DNA from: an uncultured Chitinophagaceae bacterium
Lineage (GTDB): Bacteria > Bacteroidota > Bacteroidia > Chitinophagales > Chitinophagaceae
DNA: 64,000 bases
Direction: 5' to 3'
Assembly (NCBI GenBank): GCA_937862815.1
Contig: CALMED010000002.1
Location: 1-64,000 of the forward strand
The notes under the pieces are model-generated. The model searched no databases. It was not told the origin of the DNA and was given only the letters and a program-made list of their open reading frames with translations. Position numbers and translations under genes: made by a program. Shown in pieces: positions 31,500 through 40,008 of this stretch (position 1 is its first letter; every line of letters begins with the position of its first letter).

Positions 31500-32918
31500 C
31501 TACATCGAAGGCGCCAGGAAGGTGGTGGTTCGTTTCTGAATCCGTTTTCCGTTTTGGTACACGCCTATCTCGAGCGGCATCTTGCGTTTGGTGATGGCCG
31601 ACCGGTTCAGTTTTACAAAGAAGCTGGTCTGGAAGTACGATTCCTTGGGCACCACAATTTCCTGGATGAGCTGGATCTCACCGTCCACGTTCTCAAGTTT
31701 CAGTGTCAGCGGCAGTTCTTTCCGGGTTTTGTTGGCCAGCTTCACGTTAAACAGGTTGGCCACGCGCCCGTCGGGCAGGTTCTGAAAGGTTTGCCCCTGG
31801 GCCCGCAGGATACGGGCGTCCACATCGTCGCGGGTGATGAGCAGGGTGGCCAGCACAACCACCAGCAGGAGCAGCACGCCCGAGTACAGGGCCATACGCC
31901 AGGTAAAGCGGGTGGGTTCCTTGCGGGCGATGTTGTTTTCGCTGGCGTAGCGGATGAGGCCGCGGGGCTTGCCGATGTTATCCATGATGGCATCACAGGC
32001 ATCCATACAGGCGGTGCAGTTGACGCACTCCAGCTGGGTGCCGTTGCGGATGTCGATGCCGGTGGGACAAACCCGCACGCAGGCAAAACAGTCAATGCAG
32101 TCGCCGTGTCCTTCCGCCACTTCGCCTTTCTTCATCTTGCCGCGGGGTTCGCCGCGTACATAGTCGTAGGCCACCACCACCGAGTTTTTATCGAGCAGTA
32201 CCCCCTGCAGGCGGCCGTAGGGGCACACCACAATGCAGGCCTGCTCGCGGAACCAGTAGTACACAAAGAAGAACACGGTGGTGAAGCCGATCAGCGAAAA
32301 GAAGGTGCCGGTGTTGTTGCCGATGCCTTCGGTGACCATCTTGAGCACTTCGTCCATGCCTATGAGGTAGGCCAGGAAGAAATTGGCAATCACAAAGGCA
32401 ATGCTGTAGAAGGCAGCCATCTTGAGGGCCCGTTTCCGGATTTTTTCGCCGTTCCAGGGCATGGCTTTCAGCTGCATCTGTTTGGTGGCATCGCCGTCAA
32501 TCCAGTACTCCACTTTGCGGAACACCATTTCCATGAAATTGGTTTGCGGACAAACCCAGCCGCAGAACAGCCGCCCGAACACCACGGTGAAGAGGATGAT
32601 GAATACGATGAAGGTGATGAGCCCGATCGCAAAGATGAAAAAGTCCTGGGGCCAGAAGATCTTGCCAAACAGGATGAACTTCCGCTCCAGCACGTTGAAC
32701 AGCATGAAGGGTTCGCCTTCAATTTTAATGAAGGGAACGGCAAAGAACACCAGCAGAAAAACCAGGCTGGTGAGTGTACGCCAGTTGTAATACCTGCCCG
32801 AGGGTTGTTTCGGAAAAATGAACTTGCGGTGTCCTTCCTTGTCAATCGTGGCCACGCTGTCGCGGAACGACTGGTCCATGCTGTAAATCTTCTCTTCTAC
32901 GCTCATCTGTTCGTTCAT
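31500..32918 (-). CDS. ccoG: Cytochrome c oxidase accessory protein CcoG (FixG/RdxA)
   Basis: A 472-residue membrane ferredoxin-like protein. Several helices occupy the first ~240 residues (including the GWVCPQTNFMEMVFRK loop), followed by two [4Fe-4S]-type clusters (CIDCFACVRVCP and CVNCTACMDAC), one more helix (~340-360) and an Ig-like C-terminal domain. CcoG reduces Cu(II) for insertion of CuB into cbb3 oxidase. Placed between ccoP and ccoH. Confidence 0.95.
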   Translation of the reverse strand: MNEQMSVEEKIYSMDQSFRDSVATIDKEGHRKFIFPKQPSGRYYNWRTLTSLVFLLVFFAVPFIKIEGEPFMLFNVLERKFILFGKIFWPQDFFIFAIGLITFIVFIILFTVVFGRLFCGWVCPQTNFMEMVFRKVEYWIDGDATKQMQLKAMPWNGEKIRKRALKMAAFYSIAFVIANFFLAYLIGMDEVLKMVTEGIGNNTGTFFSLIGFTTVFFFVYYWFREQACIVVCPYGRLQGVLLDKNSVVVAYDYVRGEPRGKMKKGEVAEGHGDCIDCFACVRVCPTGIDIRNGTQLECVNCTACMDACDAIMDNIGKPRGLIRYASENNIARKEPTRFTWRMALYSGVLLLLVVVLATLLITRDDVDARILRAQGQTFQNLPDGRVANLFNVKLANKTRKELPLTLKLENVDGEIQLIQEIVVPKESYFQTSFFVKLNRSAITKRKMPLEIGVYQNGKRIQKRTTTFLAPSM

Positions 32919-32937
32919 AACAATGCTCCTTCCGGGC

Positions 32938-34089
32938 TTAGTTCAGGGCAACGGTTTTTTGTTCCTGTGCAGCCGTACTGTCTGTACCTTTCGGTGCTTC
33001 TTCCTGGTACAGTTCGCCCTGCTTGTCTTTGGCATTGGGCGGGTTGGTGCCCCGCAGCGATTTCACAAAACTGGAGATCTGCTGCATCTGTTTGGGCGAG
33101 AACTGCTGCTGCCAGGCCTGCATGCCTTTGTCGGGGTAGCCGTACTTGATCGTTTTGAAAATATCGCTCATGCTGCCGCCGTGCAACCAGTAATCGTCGG
33201 CAAGGTTGGGGCCCACGCCGCCTTCTCCCTTCTGTCCGTGGCAGGCCACGCAGGCTTTGATGTAGAGTTCTTTACCTACGGCAAGTCCGGCTTCTTCATA
33301 CTGCACGTTGTTTTCGTCCACCAGGTCTTTGGCCCGGGCCATGTAAGCCTTGATCTGCTCATCGGCCCGTTTCATTTCGGCCGCGTATTCCTGTTCGGGG
33401 TTGGGGCCGGTACCGGTTACGTGAAAGCGCAGCAGGTACACCACCGCCAGGGCGATGGTGATGTAAAACCCGTACTTCCACCAGGGGGGCAGGGCATTGT
33501 CGAGTTCCCTGATACCGTCGTAGTCGTGGTCGAGCAGCACGTCGGCTTCCTGTTCGGCGGCTTTGGTGAAAAAGCGGCGGTCGAGGTTGTGCCAGGTGCG
33601 GAGCAGCCAGCTTTCCTTTTGAACGGCAGCAGAGGCAGCGGCGGCTTCGGGTGCAACGGTCTCGGCTTGCGGAAACAGTTCACCGGTGAGGCGGCGGATG
33701 TTGAACACAAGGAAGAGGATCACGATGAATTCCATCGCAATCACGCCCACCAGCATGTAAAACGTGTTGGCGCTCAGTCCGCCGTAGTTGGGTGCCGTGG
33801 CCGGCGCGGCGGTTTCCTGTGCCAGGGCGACGGCCGAAGATAGCAGGAAGGCGATCACCAGGGAGGACGCTTTCCCCCCCTGCGATTTACGGTAGTTCTC
33901 TGCCGCTTTGCGGGCATAGGCCGTGAGCACGCTGCCAAGTCCCCAGATCACAAAGGCCAGTACAATGGCAATGGAGGCCATGAATATTTCCAGGAAGTTC
34001 AGGCCGCCGGCGGGTGCTGCCGCCTGTTGGGCCTGTGCCGCCCCGGTGGCCAGCGCGGCGGGAACCAGTAATAAGAGTCTGCGCTTCAT
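32938..34089 (-). CDS. ccoP: cbb3 oxidase subunit III, CcoP-like monoheme cytochrome c
   Basis: A 383-residue membrane cytochrome. It has a signal-like N-terminus, then helices at about 33-57, 73-91, 110-130 and 205-222, and the FixP/CcoP_N signature ELDNALPPWWKYGFY. One heme c site is Cys280-Cys283-His284 (CVACHG) with a distal Met in the C-terminal part. Most proteobacterial CcoP have two hemes; a single heme plus extra N-terminal helices is the usual Bacteroidota form. It passes electrons to the CcoNO subunit. Confidence 0.9.
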   Translation of the reverse strand: MKRRLLLLVPAALATGAAQAQQAAAPAGGLNFLEIFMASIAIVLAFVIWGLGSVLTAYARKAAENYRKSQGGKASSLVIAFLLSSAVALAQETAAPATAPNYGGLSANTFYMLVGVIAMEFIVILFLVFNIRRLTGELFPQAETVAPEAAAASAAVQKESWLLRTWHNLDRRFFTKAAEQEADVLLDHDYDGIRELDNALPPWWKYGFYITIALAVVYLLRFHVTGTGPNPEQEYAAEMKRADEQIKAYMARAKDLVDENNVQYEEAGLAVGKELYIKACVACHGQKGEGGVGPNLADDYWLHGGSMSDIFKTIKYGYPDKGMQAWQQQFSPKQMQQISSFVKSLRGTNPPNAKDKQGELYQEEAPKGTDSTAAQEQKTVALN

Positions 34090-34115
34090 GTGGATGCTGT
34101 TTCGTTGTTAAAGGG

Positions 34116-34289
34116 TTAAAGGGTTTCGTCGAGCGGAAGTTGTTTCATGTGGTCTGTTTCCGTCTTTTTCATGCGTTGCACGTACCACAGTACGCCTACA
34201 AAAAAGCCGAAGAAGATGACCAGCGAAATGATGGGAAAGATCTCGATGTGATCAATCGTTTCCGCGTATTTCTTGATGAATTTGAACAT
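34116..34289 (-). CDS. ccoQ: CcoQ small subunit
   Basis: A 57-residue protein found by translating the gap between ccoP and ccoNO. It starts MFKFIKKYAETID, has one membrane helix (FPIISLVIFFGFFVGVLWYV) and a charged tail ending KQLPLDETL. This is the typical CcoQ design; it stabilises cbb3 oxidase. ATG 34289 lies 2 nt after the ccoNO stop. Confidence 0.88.
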   Translation of the reverse strand: MFKFIKKYAETIDHIEIFPIISLVIFFGFFVGVLWYVQRMKKTETDHMKQLPLDETL

Positions 34290-34291
34290 GG

Positions 34292-36433
34292 TTATTTGTT
34301 TACAACTTCTGCTGTTTGGGATTTGCTGATGTCAACGCCCAGCCGCTGCATGTAAGCGATCATGGCAATGATCTCCTTGGTGGGCTGTACGTGGATGCTG
34401 TCGTTTTTCAGCACCAGGCTGATGACCGTTGCCTGTTTGATCAGGTCTTCGTTGGCCACTTTATCGAACCCGTCGGGGTAGGGAACGCCCAGTTTCTGCA
34501 TGGCGCGGATCTTGGCCGGCGTGCTGGCGGTGTCCAGCTCGTTGTCAATCAGGAATGAGTAGGAGGGCATCACCGAACCGGTGGAGATGGCCTGCGGTTC
34601 ATCGAAGTGGTTGTAATGCCAGCTGTGCGATTTCTTGTTGTTGCCGGTGCCTTCGCGGGCCAGGTCGGGACCCGTACGCTTGGAGCCCCACTGGAAGGGG
34701 TGATCGTACACAAACTCGCCCGCTTTGCTGTATTCGCCATAGCGTTCGGTTTCGCTGCGGAAGGGGCGCACCATCTGCGAGTGGCATACGTAGCAGCCTT
34801 CCCGTATATACAAATCACGTCCCTGCAGTTCCAGCGGGGTGTAGGGCTTCACGCTGGAGATGGTGGGCACGTTTTCCTTGATGAGGAAGGTGGGCACCAT
34901 TTCCACCACACCGCCAATGAGGATCACGATGAGCGCGGTTACCAGCATGGGCCAGGGCTTGCGCTCAATCCAGCGGTGCCAGTGTTCGCCTTTGTGCTGC
35001 TGGTATTCGCCTTCCAGGGCGGGCGCTTCAGCGTCTTCCTGTGCCAGGAGGTTGCCCCGGCCGATGGTCTTGAACAGGTTGTACATCATCACGATGGCGC
35101 CGGTGAGGAACATGAGTCCGCCCAGGGCCCGGATGGCGTAGAAGGGTTGCAGGTAGGTAACGGTTTCGAGGAACTGGTATTTCAGCTGTCCGCTTTCGGT
35201 AAACTGCTTCCACATGCTGGCCTGGGTCCATCCGGCCCAGTACATGGGCACGGCCCAGAACACAATGCCCAGGGTGCCGATCCAGAAGTGGAAGTTGGCC
35301 AGTTTCTTGCTGAACAGCTCGGTGCGGAAGATCCGCGGGATGAGCCAGTAGAGGATACCAAAGGTGAGCATGCCGTTCCAGCCCAGGCCGCCTACGTGCA
35401 CGTGGGCGATGGTCCAGTCGGTGAAGTGACTGATGGCGTTGATGGTCTTGAGCGACAGCATGGGGCCTTCAAAAGTGGCCATGCCATAGGCGGTAACGGC
35501 CACCACCATAAACTTCAGGATCACGTCTTCCCGCACTTTGTCCCAGGCCCCCCGCAGGGTAAGCAACCCGTTGATCATACCGCCCCAGCTGGGGAAGATG
35601 AGCATGAAGCTGAACACCACCCCCAGGCTCTGCGCCCAGTTGGGCAGGGCGGTGTAGAGCAGGTGGTGCGGACCGGCCCAGATGTAGAGGAAGATCAGCG
35701 CCCAGAAGTGAATGATGGATAATTTATACGAATACACCGGCCGGTTGGCTGCCTTGGGCATGAAGTAGTACATCAGCCCGAGGTAAGGTGTGGTAAGGAA
35801 GAACGCCACCGCGTTGTGGCCGTACCACCACTGCACCAGGGCATCCTGCACGCCGGCGTACCAGCTGTAGCTCTTGAAGAGGCTCACGGGCAGCGCAAAG
35901 GAATTGACCAGGTGCAACACGGCCACCGTAATGAACGTGGCAATGTAGAACCAGACGGCTACATAAAGATGCCGCTCCCGGCGCTTGAGGATGGTGCCGA
36001 ACATATTGATGCCAAACACCACCCAGATGAGGGTGATGGCAATGTCAATGGGCCATTCCAGCTCGGCGTATTCCTTGGCGGTATTGAGCCCCAGCGGCAG
36101 GGTGATGGCTGCGGCCACAATGATCAGCTGCCAGCCCCAGAAATGAATTTTGCTGAGCATGTCGCTGAACATCCGCGCCTTGAGCAACCGCTGCAGGCTG
36201 TAATATACGCCCATGAAAATACCGTTGCCCACAAAAGCGAAGATCACGGCATTGGTGTGCAACGGACGCAACCGGCCGAAGCTGAACCAAGGCCCGATGT
36301 TGAGCGTTTGGGGAAACACCAGTTGCAGTGCCACCCACAGGCCCACCAGCATGCCCACCACGCCCCATACAATGGTGGCCAGGGCAAAATCACGTACAAT
36401 GCGGTTGTCGTACTGAAAACGTTCTACTTGCAT
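34292..36433 (-). CDS. cbb3-type cytochrome c oxidase fused subunits I and II (CcoN-CcoO)
   Basis: A 713-residue fusion. The N-terminal ~470 residues are the twelve-helix CcoN catalytic subunit, with heme-copper ligand contexts (WWYGHNAVAFFLTTPYLG, GPHHLL, SHFTDWTIAHVHVGGLGWNG). A charged linker follows (LAQEDAEAPALEGEYQQHKG), then CcoO with one helix and one heme c motif (CYVCHSQMVRPF, around residue 560). This enzyme is the high-affinity terminal oxidase that reduces O2 at low oxygen. The CcoN-CcoO fusion is characteristic of Bacteroidota. Confidence 0.95.
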   Translation of the reverse strand: MQVERFQYDNRIVRDFALATIVWGVVGMLVGLWVALQLVFPQTLNIGPWFSFGRLRPLHTNAVIFAFVGNGIFMGVYYSLQRLLKARMFSDMLSKIHFWGWQLIIVAAAITLPLGLNTAKEYAELEWPIDIAITLIWVVFGINMFGTILKRRERHLYVAVWFYIATFITVAVLHLVNSFALPVSLFKSYSWYAGVQDALVQWWYGHNAVAFFLTTPYLGLMYYFMPKAANRPVYSYKLSIIHFWALIFLYIWAGPHHLLYTALPNWAQSLGVVFSFMLIFPSWGGMINGLLTLRGAWDKVREDVILKFMVVAVTAYGMATFEGPMLSLKTINAISHFTDWTIAHVHVGGLGWNGMLTFGILYWLIPRIFRTELFSKKLANFHFWIGTLGIVFWAVPMYWAGWTQASMWKQFTESGQLKYQFLETVTYLQPFYAIRALGGLMFLTGAIVMMYNLFKTIGRGNLLAQEDAEAPALEGEYQQHKGEHWHRWIERKPWPMLVTALIVILIGGVVEMVPTFLIKENVPTISSVKPYTPLELQGRDLYIREGCYVCHSQMVRPFRSETERYGEYSKAGEFVYDHPFQWGSKRTGPDLAREGTGNNKKSHSWHYNHFDEPQAISTGSVMPSYSFLIDNELDTASTPAKIRAMQKLGVPYPDGFDKVANEDLIKQATVISLVLKNDSIHVQPTKEIIAMIAYMQRLGVDISKSQTAEVVNK

Positions 36434-36464
36434 GTTGTTTGGTTATAATTAAGGGTGAAAGAAA

Positions 36465-36623
36465 TTACGGTTTGGAAGCAGGCGGCTGGTCATCAAACAG
36501 CATCCGGATGGAAGGGGTGTGGTCGTCGTCGTACTGCCCGTCCTTCACACTCCACAGAAAGGCGGCCAGAAAGCCGCCGGCTACGAGGATGCTTATTACA
36601 ATAAGCAGGATGATCACGCTCAT
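36465..36623 (-). CDS. ccoS: CcoS small assembly protein
   Basis: A 52-residue protein with one helix (SVIILLIVISILVAGGFLAAFLWSVKDGQYDD) followed by an acidic segment, the normal FixS/CcoS pattern. CcoS is needed for heme and copper incorporation in cbb3 oxidase. It is first in the operon. The ccoI copper ATPase that often precedes it is not here: the divergent neighbour is a peptidase. Confidence 0.9.
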   Translation of the reverse strand: MSVIILLIVISILVAGGFLAAFLWSVKDGQYDDDHTPSIRMLFDDQPPASKP

Positions 36624-36644
36624 ACGTTGAGGATGGTTTGCGGG

Positions 36645-36652
36645 CAAAACTA
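36645..36652 (-). promoter_or_regulatory. -7 element of the cco operon
   Basis: On the minus strand it reads TAGTTTTG (TAnnTTTG), about 22 nt before ATG 36623. No -33 TTTG at the expected distance, which suits an activator-dependent promoter. Confidence 0.45.
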
Positions 36653-36696
36653 TACGGGCTCCCTCCGTTGTGAAATGAGAGCTGTCAAGCAGGTGA

Positions 36697-36710
36697 CTGA
36701 CGATTGTCAG
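36697..36710. promoter_or_regulatory. Crp/Fnr-like palindrome upstream of the cco operon
   Basis: CTGAC-GATT-GTCAG is a perfect 5-4-5 repeat, the geometry of Crp/Fnr boxes, flanked by TGTCA (36683-36687) and TTGTCAGCT (36715-36723). Its centre lies about 65 nt upstream of the predicted start, a class I activator position. The rest of the 405-bp region (36624-37028) also holds the palindrome at 36819-36838 and no gene. Confidence 0.5.
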
Positions 36711-36818
36711 GTATTTGTCAGCTGTTGAGCCCATGACGCGGAAAGGGTCAACAACTTTCGGCCGGTAGCCGGCGGATGTTCATGTATTAAAATGTCAAAT
36801 TATTACCCAAATCGGATT

Positions 36819-36838
36819 TTGTAGAACAAATACTACAA
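36819..36838. promoter_or_regulatory. Palindrome TTGTAG-N8-CTACAA between cco and DPP11
   Basis: A perfect 6-8-6 inverted repeat in an AT-rich stretch 190 bp before the DPP11 start. Possible operator; no regulator assigned. Confidence 0.3.
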
Positions 36839-37028
36839 TTCTTTTAAAAAAATGTATCAACTTTGTGTCATAGGTGTTTTTCATAGGTTAGCAACGGCCG
36901 ACTCTTTTCAGGGTTGGCCTACTTTTTTTAACGCCTCCCCTCCGTTCTTTTACCCTGCGCCGGGTGTTACCTTTACAGCCCGCAGCCACCAACGGGTGCG
37001 CTGCGCATGTTCACCCAAAACAACTTGT

Positions 37029-39191
37029 ATGCGCTTGCTGAAACTCATCCCCGTCCTCTTCCTTTTTTCCCTTTCCTTCCTGCACACCCGCGCCGATGAA
37101 GGCATGTGGCTGCCCCTGTTCCTGGAGCAGCTCAACGAAAAACAGATGCGGTCCATGGGCATGAAGATCACCGCCAAAGACATTTACAACATCAACAAGG
37201 GCAGTCTCAAAGACGCCATCGTGAGCTTTGGTGGTTTCTGCACCGGCGAAGTGATTTCCAACCAGGGACTGGTGCTCACCAACCACCACTGCGGCTTCGA
37301 CGCCATCCAGAACCACAGCACGCTGGAACGGAATTATATCCGCGACGGGTTCTGGGCCAGGAACCGGCAGGAGGAAATTCCCAACCCCGGCCTCTTTGTC
37401 ACCTTCATCATCCGCATCGAAGAAGTGACCACCCAGGTGCTGGCCGGCGTTACGCCTGCCATGAACGAGCGGGAACGGCAGTCGCGGGCAGACCAGAACA
37501 TCAGCGCCCTCCGCAAGCAGGTGCCCATGGAACCGTACCAGGATTGTTTTGTGCGGGCCTTCTTTGAAGGCAACCGCTACTTTCTTTTTGTGACGGAACA
37601 GTACAACGATGTGCGCCTTGTAGGGGCCCCGCCTTCTTCCATCGGCAACTTTGGCAAGGATACCGACAACTGGATGTGGCCCCGCCATACGGGTGATTTC
37701 TCCCTCTTCCGCATTTACGCCGGCAAAGACAACAAGCCCGCGGCCTACTCGCCCGATAATGTTCCGTATGTACCCCGCCGTTCGCTGGCCATCTCGCTGC
37801 AAGGTGTGCGGGAAGGCGACTTTACGATGGTGATGGGCTTCCCCGGCCGCACCACCCAGTACCTGCCCTCCGTGGCGGTGGAACAGATTGTGCAGGTGTT
37901 TGATCCGTTGAAGATAGGCATCCGCGACCAGGTGCTGGCCGTGATGGACGGCTTCATGCGCCGCGACGAACAGGTAAAAATCCAGTACGCGGCCAAGTAC
38001 GCATCGGTGAGCAATGCGTGGAAGAAATGGCAGGGCGAAGTGCGGGGCCTTACCGCCACCAACGCGGTGCAAAAGAAGCGGAACTACGAAGCAGTGTTTC
38101 AGCAGCGGGTGGAAGCCCGGACGGAGTGGAAGGTCCTCTATGGAACTGTACTCGCCGAACTGGAACAGCAGCACCGGGCCCAGCTGCCCTACGCCCATGC
38201 CCGCGACGTGTTCAACGAAACCATGCCCCGCATCGAGCTCTTCACCATTGCCGCCCAGTACCACAGCCTGGTGAACGCCTTTGAGCAAAACGGCCAAACC
38301 GGCTACAACCGCCGCCGCGAACAGGTACGCCACCGGTTGGAGGAACTGTTTAAAGAGCTGGACCTGCGGGTGGACCGCTCCCTCTTTCAGCGCCTCGTGC
38401 AGGTGTTGCGCAGTGACCCGGAGATGAAGTTCCTGCAGCCCGCCTGGGAGCGGTTCAGTCCGGGCGAAAGCGGCACCGTCCTGTTGGAAGCGGTGGTGTA
38501 CGAAAAAAGCAAACTGGGCCGGCAACAGGGAACCGAACTGCTCGACCCGGAAGGGCGCATCGCGGTGGAAGCCATCAAGCAGGACCCGGGCTACCAGCTC
38601 TACCTGCAACTGGTGCAGCTCTACGGGGCCTCCGTCACGCCCCGGCTCAACGAATACCAGGCCGCCATCAACCGCCTGCAACGCACTTACATGCAGGCAC
38701 AGACGGAGGTGATGACCGAAAAAATATTTTACCCCGATGCCAACAGCACGCTGCGGGTCACCTACGGCAAGGTGAGCAGCTACCAACCCCGCGACGCGGT
38801 GCAGTACAGCTTCATGACCTACCTGGATGGGGTGCTGGAGAAATACAAGCCGGGGGATTATGAGTTCGACGTGGACGACCGCCTGCAGGAGCTTTACCGG
38901 CAAAAAGACTACGGCCTCTACGGAGTGAAAGGCCGGATGCCCGTCTGCTTCATTGCCATGAACCATACGACCGGCGGTAATTCGGGCAGCCCGGCGCTGG
39001 ACGCCCGCGGTAACCTGGTGGGACTGAATTTCGACCGGGCCTGGGAGGGCACCATGAGCGATATCAACTACGATCCCTCCATCTGCCGCAACATCATGGT
39101 GGACATCCGGTACATCCTCTTCATCATTGATAAATATGCGGGCGCCGGTCACCTGGTGCAGGAGATGAACCTGGTAAGGAAGAAGCGGTAA
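37029..39191 (+). CDS. Dipeptidyl-peptidase 11-like S46 peptidase
   Basis: A 720-residue exported serine exopeptidase of family S46 (signal peptide MRLLKLIPVLFLFSLSFLHTRA). The catalytic His lies in TNHHCGFD (around 86-87) and the Ser in GGNSGSP (Ser652); the Asp should lie in the middle domain. The specificity position holds Arg670 (NFDRAWEG), as in DPP11 that removes dipeptides ending in Asp or Glu; DPP7 has Gly there. ATG 37029 is chosen because the signal peptide starts there. It supplies acidic dipeptides from protein digestion in the periplasm. Confidence 0.9.
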   Translation: MRLLKLIPVLFLFSLSFLHTRADEGMWLPLFLEQLNEKQMRSMGMKITAKDIYNINKGSLKDAIVSFGGFCTGEVISNQGLVLTNHHCGFDAIQNHSTLERNYIRDGFWARNRQEEIPNPGLFVTFIIRIEEVTTQVLAGVTPAMNERERQSRADQNISALRKQVPMEPYQDCFVRAFFEGNRYFLFVTEQYNDVRLVGAPPSSIGNFGKDTDNWMWPRHTGDFSLFRIYAGKDNKPAAYSPDNVPYVPRRSLAISLQGVREGDFTMVMGFPGRTTQYLPSVAVEQIVQVFDPLKIGIRDQVLAVMDGFMRRDEQVKIQYAAKYASVSNAWKKWQGEVRGLTATNAVQKKRNYEAVFQQRVEARTEWKVLYGTVLAELEQQHRAQLPYAHARDVFNETMPRIELFTIAAQYHSLVNAFEQNGQTGYNRRREQVRHRLEELFKELDLRVDRSLFQRLVQVLRSDPEMKFLQPAWERFSPGESGTVLLEAVVYEKSKLGRQQGTELLDPEGRIAVEAIKQDPGYQLYLQLVQLYGASVTPRLNEYQAAINRLQRTYMQAQTEVMTEKIFYPDANSTLRVTYGKVSSYQPRDAVQYSFMTYLDGVLEKYKPGDYEFDVDDRLQELYRQKDYGLYGVKGRMPVCFIAMNHTTGGNSGSPALDARGNLVGLNFDRAWEGTMSDINYDPSICRNIMVDIRYILFIIDKYAGAGHLVQEMNLVRKKR

Positions 39192-39211
39192 GGTTTTGCG
39201 CTTATGCCCTT

Positions 39212-39253
39212 GCCACCGGCCGGCCGCATCAATACGGCCGGCCGGTGGCTTTT
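39212..39253 (+). terminator. Strong terminator after DPP11
   Basis: A perfect 15-bp GC stem (GCCACCGGCCGGCCG and its complement) around an 8-nt loop, followed by TTTT. Confidence 0.85.
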
Positions 39254-39258
39254 CTCGC

Positions 39259-39266
39259 TACCTTTG
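39259..39266 (+). promoter_or_regulatory. -7 element of the LRR gene
   Basis: TACCTTTG, an exact TAnnTTTG, 24 nt before ATG 39290 and immediately after the DPP11 terminator. Confidence 0.45.
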
Positions 39267-39289
39267 CGCTAACCAGTGATTGATTATCC

Positions 39290-39832
39290 ATGCCGCGTAT
39301 CCTGTTTCTCTTCTTTCTTGCCTTCTGCAGCATGCCGGCTGTTGCACAGCCCGGTAAAACCTATGCCTCCCTGGAAGAGGCGCTGAAAACACCGGAGAAA
39401 GTGTACCGGCTGCAGTTGCGCTACAACCGCCTCACCGAACTGCCCGACGGTATCGGCCGCTTCAGCAACCTGGTGCACCTCGATTTACGCGGCAACCTGC
39501 TCACCACCCTGCCCGAAAGCATCGGCATGCTGCGGAACCTGGAAGTGCTGGACCTGGGCGAAAACAAGCTCACCGCGCTACCCGAAAGCATTGGCATGCT
39601 GCACCGCCTAAGAGAGCTCAACCTGCGGTTCAACCAGCTCGAATACCTCCCCGAAACCTTTGGCCGGCTGACCCAGCTCCGGCAACTCGACCTCAGCGGT
39701 AACCAACTGCTGGTACTGCCCGCCAGCTTTCTGCAGCTGGAGCGCCTCCTGCAGCTCAACCTGGGCCGCAACCCCCGGCTGCAGCTTTCGCCGGCACAGC
39801 GGGCTTTCCTGGAAGAGAAAAAACTAAAGTAA
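39290..39832 (+). CDS. Exported leucine-rich repeat protein
   Basis: A 180-residue protein with a signal peptide (MPRILFLFFLAFCSMPAVAQ). It has about five 23-residue LRR units (L-x-x-L-x-L-x-x-N-x-L-x-x-L-P), e.g. LEVLDLGENKLTALPESIGM, and a short C-terminal cap (LSPAQRAFLEEKKLK). LRRs are protein-binding solenoids; the partner is unknown. Repeats are close to each other, so unit number may vary between strains. Confidence 0.88.
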   Translation: MPRILFLFFLAFCSMPAVAQPGKTYASLEEALKTPEKVYRLQLRYNRLTELPDGIGRFSNLVHLDLRGNLLTTLPESIGMLRNLEVLDLGENKLTALPESIGMLHRLRELNLRFNQLEYLPETFGRLTQLRQLDLSGNQLLVLPASFLQLERLLQLNLGRNPRLQLSPAQRAFLEEKKLK

Positions 39833-39927
39833 ACACCATGGTTTCAATTGAATTATCGGAGCGTAAGGTCAGCCGCTGGGCGTGACCTGGTTGTTGCGGA
39901 TTCCGTTGCGTCCCTTCTGAAAAAAAC

Positions 39928-39975
39928 CTCGTGTTCCTTGTGGTTAAACCAAGGTAACCACAACGTGCACAAGAG
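39928..39975. repeat. REP-like hairpin downstream of the LRR gene
   Basis: Arms CCTCGTGTTCCTTGTGGTTA and TAACCACAACGTGCACAAGAGG are imperfect complements; the inner TTGTGGTTA/TAACCACAA pairs perfectly across AACCAAGG. The wording resembles widespread intergenic repeats (CCTTGTGGTTAA). May terminate both convergent genes. Confidence 0.5.
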
Positions 39976-40008
39976 GCATAAAGTATTCCCCATTTTACCT
40001 CATTCATT

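Noticed and set aside
31554..33149. Long plus-strand frame over ccoG
   Set aside because: A His/Gln-rich antisense frame of a strongly supported CcoG gene.
37011..39152. A 713-codon minus-strand frame over DPP11
   Set aside because: Antisense of the S46 peptidase, whose catalytic motifs are intact.
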